In this document: positions 16,415-23,408 of the stretch, one piece after another
How positions within the stretch are numbered: the first letter of the stretch is position 1
Layout: each line of letters opens with the position of its first letter
DNA from: JBBQLG01 sp964251665
GTDB taxonomy: Bacteria > Bacteroidota > Bacteroidia > Cytophagales > Spirosomataceae
Assembly (NCBI GenBank): GCA_964251665.1
Contig: CAXUKO010000019.1
Coordinates: 1-64,000, forward strand
Length of the DNA stretch: 64,000 nt
Direction of reading: 5' to 3'
The notes under the pieces: generated by a model
Seen by the model: the letters and a program-made list of their open reading frames with translations, nothing else
What the model was told of the DNA's origin: nothing
The model's database searches: none
Position numbers and translations under genes: made by a program

Positions 16415-17809
16415 ATGCCCCCAACGACTCAACATTTCGACGCCATCATCATCGGTGTCGGCCAGGCCGGTAAACCACTGGCGCTGGATCTGGCCAAACA
16501 GGGCCGCAACGTCGCCGTTATCGAACGAAAATACGTAGGTGGCACCTGTATCAATTACGGCTGTACGCCCACCAAAACGCTGGTTGCCTCGGCGCAGGCC
16601 GCACATCAGGCCCGCCGGGCGGGTGACTATGGGGTTGAAACCGGGCCGGTTCGGGTAGATTTCGAGGCCGTGAAACAGCGGAAGAACCAGACCGTTGAGG
16701 ACTTTCGGGGCAGCATTGAAAAGAGCTTTGACCAGACCGAACACCTGACGCTGATTTACGGCGAAGCCCGGTTCACGGGCGTTAAACAAATCGAAATTAC
16801 CCTCAACGCGGGTGGACGGCAGACCGTGACCGCCGACCTGATTTTTATCGACTGCGGTACCAGTGCCCTTAAACCCGATATTGAGGGATTGGATTCGGTT
16901 CCCTGGTTAGACTCGACGGCCCTTATGGACGTGGCCGAGCTACCCGAGCACCTGCTCATTCTGGGGGGCGGCTACATCAGCCTGGAGTTCGGTCAGATGT
17001 TTAAACGCTTCGGCAGCAACGTGACGCTGATTGAACGTGGTAAGCAGTTACTGGGTCGCGAAGACCCCGACGTAGCCGGTGACGTAGCGGACATTCTGCG
17101 GGACGAAGGCATCGACATTCGCCTGAACACCACCGTTCAGCGGGTAAGCCGGAGCGAATCGGGCGGTATTGACCTGCAACTTGTTTCGGGCAATCAGACC
17201 ACGACGCTGAGCGGTTCACATTTGCTGGTGGCCATTGGCACGACGCCCAACACGGCCGCCCTGAACCTGCCTGCCACTAATGTGGAGCTGGCTGAGAAGG
17301 GATTTATCAAGACAAACGACCGGTTGGAAACCACTCAAGCCGGTATTTACGCGCTGGGCGACATCAAAGGTGGACCCGCTTTCACGCACATTTCGTACGA
17401 CGACTACCGGATTATCCGGCAAAACTTGCTGGAAAACGGGCAGGCGACGATTCGGGACAGAATGGTCCCCTACACCGTGTTTATTGACCCGCAGTTAGGG
17501 CGCGTCGGTCTGTCCGAAACGCAGGCCCGCGAAAAAGGACTGAACATCAAAATTGCCACCATGCCTATGACTTCCGTCGCCCGCGCCATTGAAGTTAGTC
17601 AGACCAGAGGCCGTATGAAAGTGATCGTCGACGCCGATACGCAGCAGATTCTGGGCGCGGCTATTCTGGGCATGGAAGGGGGCGAAATCATGTCCATGCT
17701 CCAGATTGCGATGATGGGTAAGCTACCCTATACGCAGCTTAAAGAAGCTATTTTTGCGCACCCAACCCTGGCAGAGTCGCTCAATAACCTGTTCAGTAAG
17801 GTGGATTGA
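16415..17809 (+). CDS. Class I flavin disulfide reductase (mercuric reductase-like)
   Basis: A 464-residue member of the pyridine nucleotide-disulfide oxidoreductase family. The N-terminus has IIIGVGQAGKPLALDLAKQG (FAD fold, with GVGQAG for the usual GxGxxG) and the redox pair C45/C50 in GGTCINYGCTPTK. The NAD(P) fold is LILGGGYISLEFGQMFKRFG and the second FAD motif is IYALGDIKGGPAFTH. The C-terminal dimerisation domain ends with FAHPTLAESL, which supplies the catalytic His-Glu pair. It lacks the N-terminal metal-binding domain and C-terminal Cys pair of true MerA, and no mer genes are nearby, so mercury reduction is unlikely. Confidence 0.85.
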   Translation: MPPTTQHFDAIIIGVGQAGKPLALDLAKQGRNVAVIERKYVGGTCINYGCTPTKTLVASAQAAHQARRAGDYGVETGPVRVDFEAVKQRKNQTVEDFRGSIEKSFDQTEHLTLIYGEARFTGVKQIEITLNAGGRQTVTADLIFIDCGTSALKPDIEGLDSVPWLDSTALMDVAELPEHLLILGGGYISLEFGQMFKRFGSNVTLIERGKQLLGREDPDVAGDVADILRDEGIDIRLNTTVQRVSRSESGGIDLQLVSGNQTTTLSGSHLLVAIGTTPNTAALNLPATNVELAEKGFIKTNDRLETTQAGIYALGDIKGGPAFTHISYDDYRIIRQNLLENGQATIRDRMVPYTVFIDPQLGRVGLSETQAREKGLNIKIATMPMTSVARAIEVSQTRGRMKVIVDADTQQILGAAILGMEGGEIMSMLQIAMMGKLPYTQLKEAIFAHPTLAESLNNLFSKVD

Positions 17810-17845
17810 TTGAGTGGTTGAATGAATGAGTGATTGAGTGATTGC
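17808..17845. repeat. GAGTGATT-type short tandem repeat
   Basis: TGATTGAGTGGTTGAATGAA and GAGTGATTGAGTGATTG repeat an 8-base unit right after the reductase stop codon. It resembles one arm of the hairpin at 27808-27892 but has no complementary arm here. Confidence 0.45.
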
Positions 17846-17877
17846 CTTATCTTCCAGACATGTATTCTTACTACTTG

Positions 17878-17905
17878 CCGGAGGCTGTATCCCGGTGGTG
17901 CGGCC
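17878..17905. repeat. Half of a REP-like palindrome
   Basis: The core GAGGCTGTATCCCGGTGGTG closely matches, allowing for strand, the arms and loop of the palindrome at 20311-20368 (AGGCTGTATCC with GGTGGTG). It suggests a dispersed extragenic repeat family. Confidence 0.4.
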
Positions 17906-17956
17906 TAAACACAACACCTTGCTAACGAATTCCTTAACTAACCTTTTTAAAAACGT

Positions 17957-18652
17957 ATGAAATCGCTTTCCCCTTACCTGATTGCCGTCTGTATGCTGTT
18001 CAGTACGGCAGCCTATGCTCAACCAAAATCAACGTGGACGTATCTGTTCGATGGCAAATCGGTCACACCTCTGCGTGGGTATAAAATGACCACCTTTCCG
18101 ACCGAGGCCTGGAAAGTTGAAGATGGAGCGCTGGTGGCACAAACCGGTGTGCCGAATATTGATCTGGTGACGAAGGAGAGTTATAAAAATTTTGAACTGG
18201 CCTTCGACTGGAAAGTATCCGTAGCGGGGAATAGCGGGGTCTTTTACTACATAAACGAAGAGGCCGATAAGCAGTCCGGTAACGGAAACAGCCCCAACTG
18301 GCTGGATAATTTCGAGATGCAGTTGCTGGACGACATCAACTTCAACGACAAAGCGCCCATTCGTTCGGCCGGTTCGCTGTATGATCTGATTGCCCCTGTG
18401 AACAAGCAATTGAAGCCTGTAGGCGAATACAATGAATCCCGCCTGATTGTTAACAACAACCACGTTGAGCACTGGCTGAACGGTAACAAGGTCGTTGAGT
18501 ACCAGATCAATTCGCCCGAACTCAACAAGCTGATCAGCCAAAGCAAATACAAGGACAATCCCAAATTTGCCAAATCGACCAACGGGCTGATCATGCTTCA
18601 ACATCACGGCCAGAAAGTCTGGCTGAAGAACATTAAAGTCCGGCGGCTGTAG
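17957..18652 (+). CDS. Secreted DUF1080 (3-keto-disaccharide hydrolase-like) protein
   Basis: A 231-residue exported protein with a signal peptide (LIAVCMLFSTAAYAQ) and a concanavalin-like DUF1080 domain. Typical features are TYLFDGKSVTPLRGYK, WKVEDGALVAQ, ELAFDWKVSVAGNSGVFYY, a FEMQLLDD segment, LIVNNNHVEHWLNGNKVVEY and the final IMLQHHGQKVWLKNIKVRRL. Members are common in Bacteroidota polysaccharide and glycoside catabolism. The next gene, 63 bases on, encodes a GH125 mannosidase, which supports a role in glycan use. Substrate not known. Confidence 0.88.
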   Translation: MKSLSPYLIAVCMLFSTAAYAQPKSTWTYLFDGKSVTPLRGYKMTTFPTEAWKVEDGALVAQTGVPNIDLVTKESYKNFELAFDWKVSVAGNSGVFYYINEEADKQSGNGNSPNWLDNFEMQLLDDINFNDKAPIRSAGSLYDLIAPVNKQLKPVGEYNESRLIVNNNHVEHWLNGNKVVEYQINSPELNKLISQSKYKDNPKFAKSTNGLIMLQHHGQKVWLKNIKVRRL

Positions 18653-18715
18653 ACCGGTTTTCGTAAAGGATTGTCGTTAGTTTGCGGCCTGCAAGCGGGC
18701 CTGTCCATCTTCGCT

Positions 18716-20140
18716 ATGAATCGTCGTCGTTTTGTTTACCAGTCAGCTGGTGTCAGTGCGAGTATTTTACTGGGTGGATCTACCCTGCTGAAAGCAGCCG
18801 CGCCAACATTCCCGGTGGTGCGTGTGACCAAGCGCAATTTTACCAGTGCCGCCGTCGACCGTACGATTGAGCGGATGCACAGGACAATTCGCGACCCCGA
18901 ACTGGCCTGGCTGTTTGAGAACTGCTTCCCGAACACACTCGATACCACCGTTCGGTTTTCGACCATCGATGGGCGGCCTGATACATTTGTCATCACGGGC
19001 GACATTGACGCCATGTGGCTCCGCGACAGTACCGCTCAGGTGTGGCCGTATTTACAACTGATTAAGGCTGATGAACCGCTTCGTCAACTCGTTGCGGGCC
19101 TGATTCGGCGGCAAACGCAGTGCATTCAGCGCGACCCGTACGCCAACGCGTTTTACGACGACCCGAAGCAGGAAGGCGAGTGGAAGAAAGACCGGACGGA
19201 CATGAAACCGGGCTTGCATGAGCGTAAATGGGAACTCGATTCGGTATGTTATCCCATTCGGCTGGCCCACCGCTACTGGCAGCTAACCGGCGACAAAAGC
19301 CCGTTTGACGACACCTGGGCACAAACCATGCGGGTAGTGGTGCAGACGATGCGGGCGCAGCAGCGGAAAACGGATCGCGGGCCGTACCACTTTAGCCGCG
19401 ATACGGCCTGGTCGACGGATACCGTGCCGGGCGATGGGTACGGCAACCCAACCCGCCCGGTTGGCCTGATTCATAGTATTTTCCGCCCCTCTGACGATGC
19501 AACAACGTTTCCGTTTTATGTGCCCTCGAACTGGTTTGCCGTCGTGTCGCTGCGTCAATTGGCAACCCTGACGGATGGTGTCCGGCCCGACGCGGCCTTT
19601 TCGGCCGCGTGCCGGGCATTGGCTGATGAAGTCGAAGCCGCCTTGAAGAAGTACGCGGTATATGACCACCCCAAGTACGGTAAGATGTACGCCCTGGAGG
19701 TCGACGGCTTCGGTAATCATTTGTTGCAGGACGATGCTAACGTACCTAACCTGCTGTCGCTCCCGTATTTAGGTGCCTGCACGGCTACCGATCCGGTCTA
19801 CCGAAATACCCGACGATTCGTGCTGAGCGCAGACAATCCGTATTTTTTCGGGGGTAAAGCGGGCGAGGGTATCGGGAGTCCGCACACACTGGTCGACAAC
19901 ATCTGGCCCATTGGCGTTACGATGCGGGCTCTTACGGCCACCGACCCCGCCGAAATAAAGCATCAACTCTATATTCTGAAGCGCACCCACGCCGGAACGG
20001 GCTTCATGCACGAATCCTTCAACCGAAACGACCCGGCCAAATTCACGCGGAAGTGGTTCGCCTGGGCCAATACGCTCTTCGGCGAGCTGGTGCTGAAAGT
20101 AGCCGCTGAACATCCTGAAATACTTGATCAGGTGTTATGA
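18716..20140 (+). CDS. GH125 exo-alpha-1,6-mannosidase family protein, exported
   Basis: A 474-residue glycoside hydrolase of family 125, metal-independent enzymes that release alpha-1,6-linked mannose. The signature TGDIDAMWLRDSTAQVWPYL is present, followed by QTQCIQRDPYANAF, ERKWELDSVCYPIRLAHRYW and the C-terminal TGFMHESFNRNDPAKFTRKW with its WFAWANTLFGEL. The N-terminus, MNRRRFVYQSAGVSASILLG, looks like a twin-arginine or related signal peptide. The start at 18716 is chosen because the upstream TTG (18671) region resembles a promoter (TTAGTTTG, 18677-18684). Likely co-functional with the DUF1080 gene. Confidence 0.9.
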   Translation: MNRRRFVYQSAGVSASILLGGSTLLKAAAPTFPVVRVTKRNFTSAAVDRTIERMHRTIRDPELAWLFENCFPNTLDTTVRFSTIDGRPDTFVITGDIDAMWLRDSTAQVWPYLQLIKADEPLRQLVAGLIRRQTQCIQRDPYANAFYDDPKQEGEWKKDRTDMKPGLHERKWELDSVCYPIRLAHRYWQLTGDKSPFDDTWAQTMRVVVQTMRAQQRKTDRGPYHFSRDTAWSTDTVPGDGYGNPTRPVGLIHSIFRPSDDATTFPFYVPSNWFAVVSLRQLATLTDGVRPDAAFSAACRALADEVEAALKKYAVYDHPKYGKMYALEVDGFGNHLLQDDANVPNLLSLPYLGACTATDPVYRNTRRFVLSADNPYFFGGKAGEGIGSPHTLVDNIWPIGVTMRALTATDPAEIKHQLYILKRTHAGTGFMHESFNRNDPAKFTRKWFAWANTLFGELVLKVAAEHPEILDQVL

Positions 20141-20147
20141 TGGTGAA

Positions 20148-20183
20148 GTGGCGTGATGGTGGGTTCGAATCCCGCTATCGTGC
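20148..20183 (+). other. tRNA T-arm-like fragment
   Basis: GTGGGTTCGAATCCCGC has the sequence and pairing of a tRNA T stem and loop and is followed by TATCGTGC, as the 3' acceptor strand would be. No matching 5' acceptor strand, D arm or anticodon arm can be found upstream, where the mannosidase gene lies. It may be a tRNA remnant or chance. Confidence 0.3.
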
Positions 20184-20258
20184 TTATGCGTAATCAACAG
20201 CCATTTGAGCAACTTCCACCAGTAGATCATCAACGGTTTCTTTGAGTTCCGGTCCCAT
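20184..20258 (-). pseudogene. Short remnant reading frame, origin unknown
   Basis: A 24-codon frame beginning MGPELKETVDDLLVEVAQM and ending DYA-stop has protein-like composition with an amphipathic helix pattern. It is open for about nine more codons upstream before a stop. It could be the tail of a decayed gene; no family is recognised. Confidence 0.2.
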
Positions 20259-20310
20259 ACGCAGGCAAATAGTTACTACGCCACCAATTTAGCGCTTAAA
20301 TGAATTTGGA

Positions 20311-20368
20311 AGTAGTAGCGGGCAGGCTGTATCCCGGCACCACCGGATACAGCCTGCCCGCTACTACT
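20311..20368. terminator. Long perfect hairpin between convergent genes
   Basis: A 24-base arm (20311-20334, starting AGTAGTAGCGGG) pairs perfectly with 20345-20368, with an inner CCGG/CCGG pairing possible in the 10-base loop. It is followed by AAAATTTTAA and precedes the end of the SPFH gene. It probably ends transcription from both sides and shares its core with the repeat at 17878. Confidence 0.7.
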
Positions 20369-20399
20369 AAAATTTTAATTGGAAGAGTACTACCTGTGA

Positions 20400-21185
20400 T
20401 TAATTGTCTTTGCTCGACGGCGAAATCAGGAACGGCGTCCGGCCATCGGTGATAATAACTTTGGAGTTAGGCGAAGCTGCCATCTGCCGAAAGGCTTCGA
20501 TGGATTTATATTCGATGAGCTGTTTATTCAGGCCCTCGGAAATAATCTTTTGCGAATTAGCAATGCCCTGCGCTTCAATTACTTTCCGCTCGGCTTCCTT
20601 GCGTTCTTTTTGCAGCACAAAATCCATTTGCTGCGCCTGTTGCTCAGCTTCTAATTTCTGCTCAATCGACTCCGCTAATCCCTTGGGCAGTTGAATCGTC
20701 TTGAGTAATACGCTCTCCACAATAATACCCCGGGGCTCCAAAATCCGGTGCATTTCGGCACCAATTTCTTTCTCAATTTCCTCGCGCTGACCGGTGTACA
20801 TATCCTTGGCAAAAAAACGGGCGCATACGTCAGCCGCTGCCGAACGGAATACGCTGAGAATGACCACACTTTCGTAACGTTCGCCAATTGTCGATAAAAC
20901 CTGAGGAGCTTTTTCGGGTAATACCCGGTATAGAACAGCCATTTCTGCCGTAATATTCAAGCCTTCCTTGGAAGGAATATTTTCCAGTGCCAGTGGCAAA
21001 TTAATAGTGCGGATTGGCACCCGGATGATGGTCGTCGTCAGCGGGTTATAGCCGTGAATACCAGACCCTTTCACATTAGGGTCCAGTTTACCAAACCGCC
21101 GTTTGACCCCAATTTCGCCCTGCCGTATGGTAGTACAACTCATCACCACTACAGCCAGCAGACTAATTTGAAGAATTCGTTTCAT
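20400..21185 (-). CDS. SPFH/prohibitin-like lipoprotein
   Basis: A 261-residue band 7 (SPFH) protein. The core VKRRFGKLDPNVKGSGIHGYNPLTT region, NLPLALENIPSKEGLNIT, and REEIEKEIGAEMHRILEPRG are typical of prohibitin-like proteins, followed by a long coiled coil (about 175-225: LEAEQQAQQMDFVLQKERKE). The N-terminus, LQISLLAVVVMSC, looks like a lipoprotein signal with C17 as the lipidated residue, instead of the usual transmembrane anchor. Such proteins form oligomeric scaffolds in membranes. A 7-bp inverted repeat (21188-21210) lies directly before the start codon. Confidence 0.85.
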   Translation of the reverse strand: MKRILQISLLAVVVMSCTTIRQGEIGVKRRFGKLDPNVKGSGIHGYNPLTTTIIRVPIRTINLPLALENIPSKEGLNITAEMAVLYRVLPEKAPQVLSTIGERYESVVILSVFRSAAADVCARFFAKDMYTGQREEIEKEIGAEMHRILEPRGIIVESVLLKTIQLPKGLAESIEQKLEAEQQAQQMDFVLQKERKEAERKVIEAQGIANSQKIISEGLNKQLIEYKSIEAFRQMAASPNSKVIITDGRTPFLISPSSKDN

Positions 21186-21326
21186 GATTGACCATTGTTT
21201 AGTTGGTCAAATGAAACGGGAGCACATTAAAACGACGACAAATCGAGGTTAAATAAGGCTTAATAAACGCCAGGTTTACTTAACGCAGCCTGTTTTATAG
21301 TACCACCGATTGAAGGTTTCTGAGGC

Positions 21327-22394
21327 TCACTCGCCATCACTCCGCGTCACTCCCGTAATTTCCAGAATCAGATCAGGACCATACAGGCCGGCCGGCGTCT
21401 GAAAACCAGCTTTCCGCTGACCATCGAGTACGTGGCGAACGATAGTCAGCGCGGTGAGGGCCGTAAGCGTGTAGCCTTCGGGGCAGTCGAGCCGGGCGGT
21501 AACGGTCTGACCGGCGCGGTTTCGCACCTGCCCCCACACCAGCGACCGCGCCGTTTGCCGCACCTGCTTATCGGGGCCGGTTATCGTTCGGCTGATGCGG
21601 TTACGAATGAACCGCTGTACCGGAGCCGTGCGAAGAAGCCAACCAAGGTAGTTTCCTAATTTAGCCAGCCGGATTTGCCCCGCCGGGGCCGACATAAATG
21701 TTTCGATGTTGGGAATACCGGTCGTGTGGTAGGCGGTCGAGACATCACCCCACGGAATAGACATACACACCAGCGTTGTGCCGGATTTGAACGGGACTGA
21801 CAGCGTTTTGTGGGCGTTCGGTACGGGTTTTAGCTGCCCGTTTTCGCGGACGAGACCACTGGCACCGAGGTTCTCAACCGCTGTCTGGGCAGTGCCGTGC
21901 GAGATGGAACCACCCACATTGGCAAAAGCCAGCTGTAAATGTGTGGCGTCGGGCAGTTGGTTTTTGAGGTACAACGCTAAACAATCGGTCGGCACCACAT
22001 CGAACCCCACGCCCGACATCAGCATGGTGCCGGATGCCTGAGCGGCCTTGTTTAACCGTGCCCCCTGCTCAAAAACGGCAATCTCGCCGGTAATATCTAA
22101 ATAATCCACGCCCATCCGTATGCAGGCCTGCTGCATTGGCAAGGCGGTTTTCGAGAACGGTCCCGCGCAGTGAAGCAGCAACAGGTGACCACGCAGCATA
22201 GCGTCGAGGGCGGTGGCATCAGCCAGATCAGCAATGCGATAGGCCAGCCCATGCTGGTCAGCCAGCGTTTTAATGGCTGCTTCATTCCGCCCGGCCAGCA
22301 CCGGCGTCAGGCCAAACAGACGGGCGTGCTCTATAATCAGGCCAGCCGTATAACCGGTAGCACCGTAAAGCAGAAATTCGCGGGGAGAGGTCAT
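21327..22394 (-). CDS. Saccharopine dehydrogenase-like NAD(P)-binding protein
   Basis: A 355-residue protein whose N-terminus, FLLYGATGYTAGLIIEHARL, is a Rossmann GxxGxxG motif, followed by VLAGRNEAAI, LLLHCAGPFSKTALPMQQAC and GVDYLDITGE, the pattern of the saccharopine dehydrogenase-like (trans-acting enoyl reductase) group. GVGFDVVPTDCLALYL is also characteristic. The real reaction is unknown; members range from lysine metabolism to lipid-linked reductions. No lysine-degradation genes are near, so a lysine role is not supported. It is followed on the plus side by two small genes on the same strand. Confidence 0.83.
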   Translation of the reverse strand: MTSPREFLLYGATGYTAGLIIEHARLFGLTPVLAGRNEAAIKTLADQHGLAYRIADLADATALDAMLRGHLLLLHCAGPFSKTALPMQQACIRMGVDYLDITGEIAVFEQGARLNKAAQASGTMLMSGVGFDVVPTDCLALYLKNQLPDATHLQLAFANVGGSISHGTAQTAVENLGASGLVRENGQLKPVPNAHKTLSVPFKSGTTLVCMSIPWGDVSTAYHTTGIPNIETFMSAPAGQIRLAKLGNYLGWLLRTAPVQRFIRNRISRTITGPDKQVRQTARSLVWGQVRNRAGQTVTARLDCPEGYTLTALTALTIVRHVLDGQRKAGFQTPAGLYGPDLILEITGVTRSDGE

Positions 22395-22439
22395 AGTACC
22401 GCTGATGTGTGCCGTAAGGACGGTTAGGCGGTTTAACGG

Positions 22440-22892
22440 TCACTTGCGGCTGAGCAGCCGGTACGCAGCCGCTGCCACTAACCCACCGGTCAGGTACCAG
22501 CCAACGGTCATGGCTACGGTAGCGGGAGTTCGGGTGGTTGGTGCCTGACCTAAGCCCATCGGACCGGGCAGCAACACCGCTCCGGCACCGGCAGCTATAC
22601 CCAGTACGGTACCGGTGAGCAACGCGTTGTCCGGTTTACTGATACCTACTACGCTGTAATACAAGGCATTCGAGATAATATCACCGGCTAGGGCCAGTTG
22701 ATGCAGGGGTTCATCGGCGGGGGGCTGTTCGTCGGCAGCTCTGAAGCCTTTGGCCAGGGCACGCATCCCCAGAATGTCGGCGCGGGGTGCGTTGGGCACG
22801 AACCGGCGAACCGATTCGTGCAGCAACGTCAACGCGCAGGCCCCGACTAAGCCACTGCCTAAAGCCCGCAGCGGGCGGTTGGTTTCGGTCAT
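22440..22892 (-). CDS. Small membrane protein of unknown function
   Basis: A 150-residue protein with three or four hydrophobic segments: about 11-27 (SGLVGACALTLLHESV), 69-85, 90-108 (GTVLGIAAGAGAVLLPG) and 127-145 (VGWYLTGGLVAAAAYRLL). I do not recognise a named family. The start at 22892 (MTETNRPLR) is chosen because the 31 upstream codons overlap the neighbouring gene. It lies 4 bases after the small acidic gene that precedes it in transcription, so the two are probably one operon. Confidence 0.7.
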   Translation of the reverse strand: MTETNRPLRALGSGLVGACALTLLHESVRRFVPNAPRADILGMRALAKGFRAADEQPPADEPLHQLALAGDIISNALYYSVVGISKPDNALLTGTVLGIAAGAGAVLLPGPMGLGQAPTTRTPATVAMTVGWYLTGGLVAAAAYRLLSRK

Positions 22893-22896
22893 GGTA

Positions 22897-23139
22897 TTAG
22901 CTGTAGGCGGGTTTATCCAGATCCGGTTTGTCCGTATTCCGGTTCGGGTGCCGTTGCCCGATATGTTCGGCGGGTTCGTCGCCATTCATGTATTCCTCTT
23001 CCAGCGCATCGGCCGGGAGCGGCTGCGGGTCAATTTCGCTACCCGGGCCGCTGTTGCCTTCTACCGACTGATCGCCCAGCCCAGCCGGGCTGATGGCCTG
23101 TTTCGCCCGTAAAATGTCGTCCTTATCTTCTGCTTCCAT
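22897..23139 (-). CDS. Small acidic hypothetical protein
   Basis: An 80-residue hydrophilic, acidic and probably disordered protein (for example PADALEEEYMNGDEPAEHI and NRNTDKPDLDKPAY). There is no signal peptide or membrane segment and no family is recognised. It is directly followed, 4 bases on, by a small membrane protein gene. A possible promoter is the TAAGTTTG element at 23242-23249. Confidence 0.6.
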   Translation of the reverse strand: MEAEDKDDILRAKQAISPAGLGDQSVEGNSGPGSEIDPQPLPADALEEEYMNGDEPAEHIGQRHPNRNTDKPDLDKPAYS

Positions 23140-23241
23140 AACGTACTGTGTTTTGTTGAGTAAGTAGCTCCCAACGGAACCTGTTTACCCGTTAACCCGC
23201 CCCAGCCAACTTTGTTGCCAACCGGTTGCCGAACGGCCCGA

Positions 23242-23249
23242 CAAACTTA
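23242..23249 (-). promoter_or_regulatory. -7 promoter element on the minus strand
   Basis: The minus strand reads TAAGTTTG, an exact TAnnTTTG match about 100 bases before the small acidic gene that starts at 23139. The rest of the 269-base gap to treS shows no clear element. Confidence 0.4.
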
Positions 23250-23408
23250 GCCACCTGCCCTCCGGTGAACCGAGTACGCCCTTTTTCCAACAAAATCCAC
23301 CGAAGTACTCTTTTATAAAGATAACACCTCACTTCAGGGCTTCAATCAGCCTCCCCGGGGAGGTAAGGGCGGTTGAGGACTATTCAGAACAGTTAACATT
23401 CACTGATT

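Noticed and set aside
16415..17809. Naming the flavin disulfide reductase as mercuric reductase
   Set aside because: The N-terminal metal-binding domain, the C-terminal Cys pair and neighbouring mer genes are all missing.
20148..20183. Complete tRNA gene
   Set aside because: Only the T arm and a possible 3' acceptor strand are seen; the rest of the cloverleaf cannot be formed.
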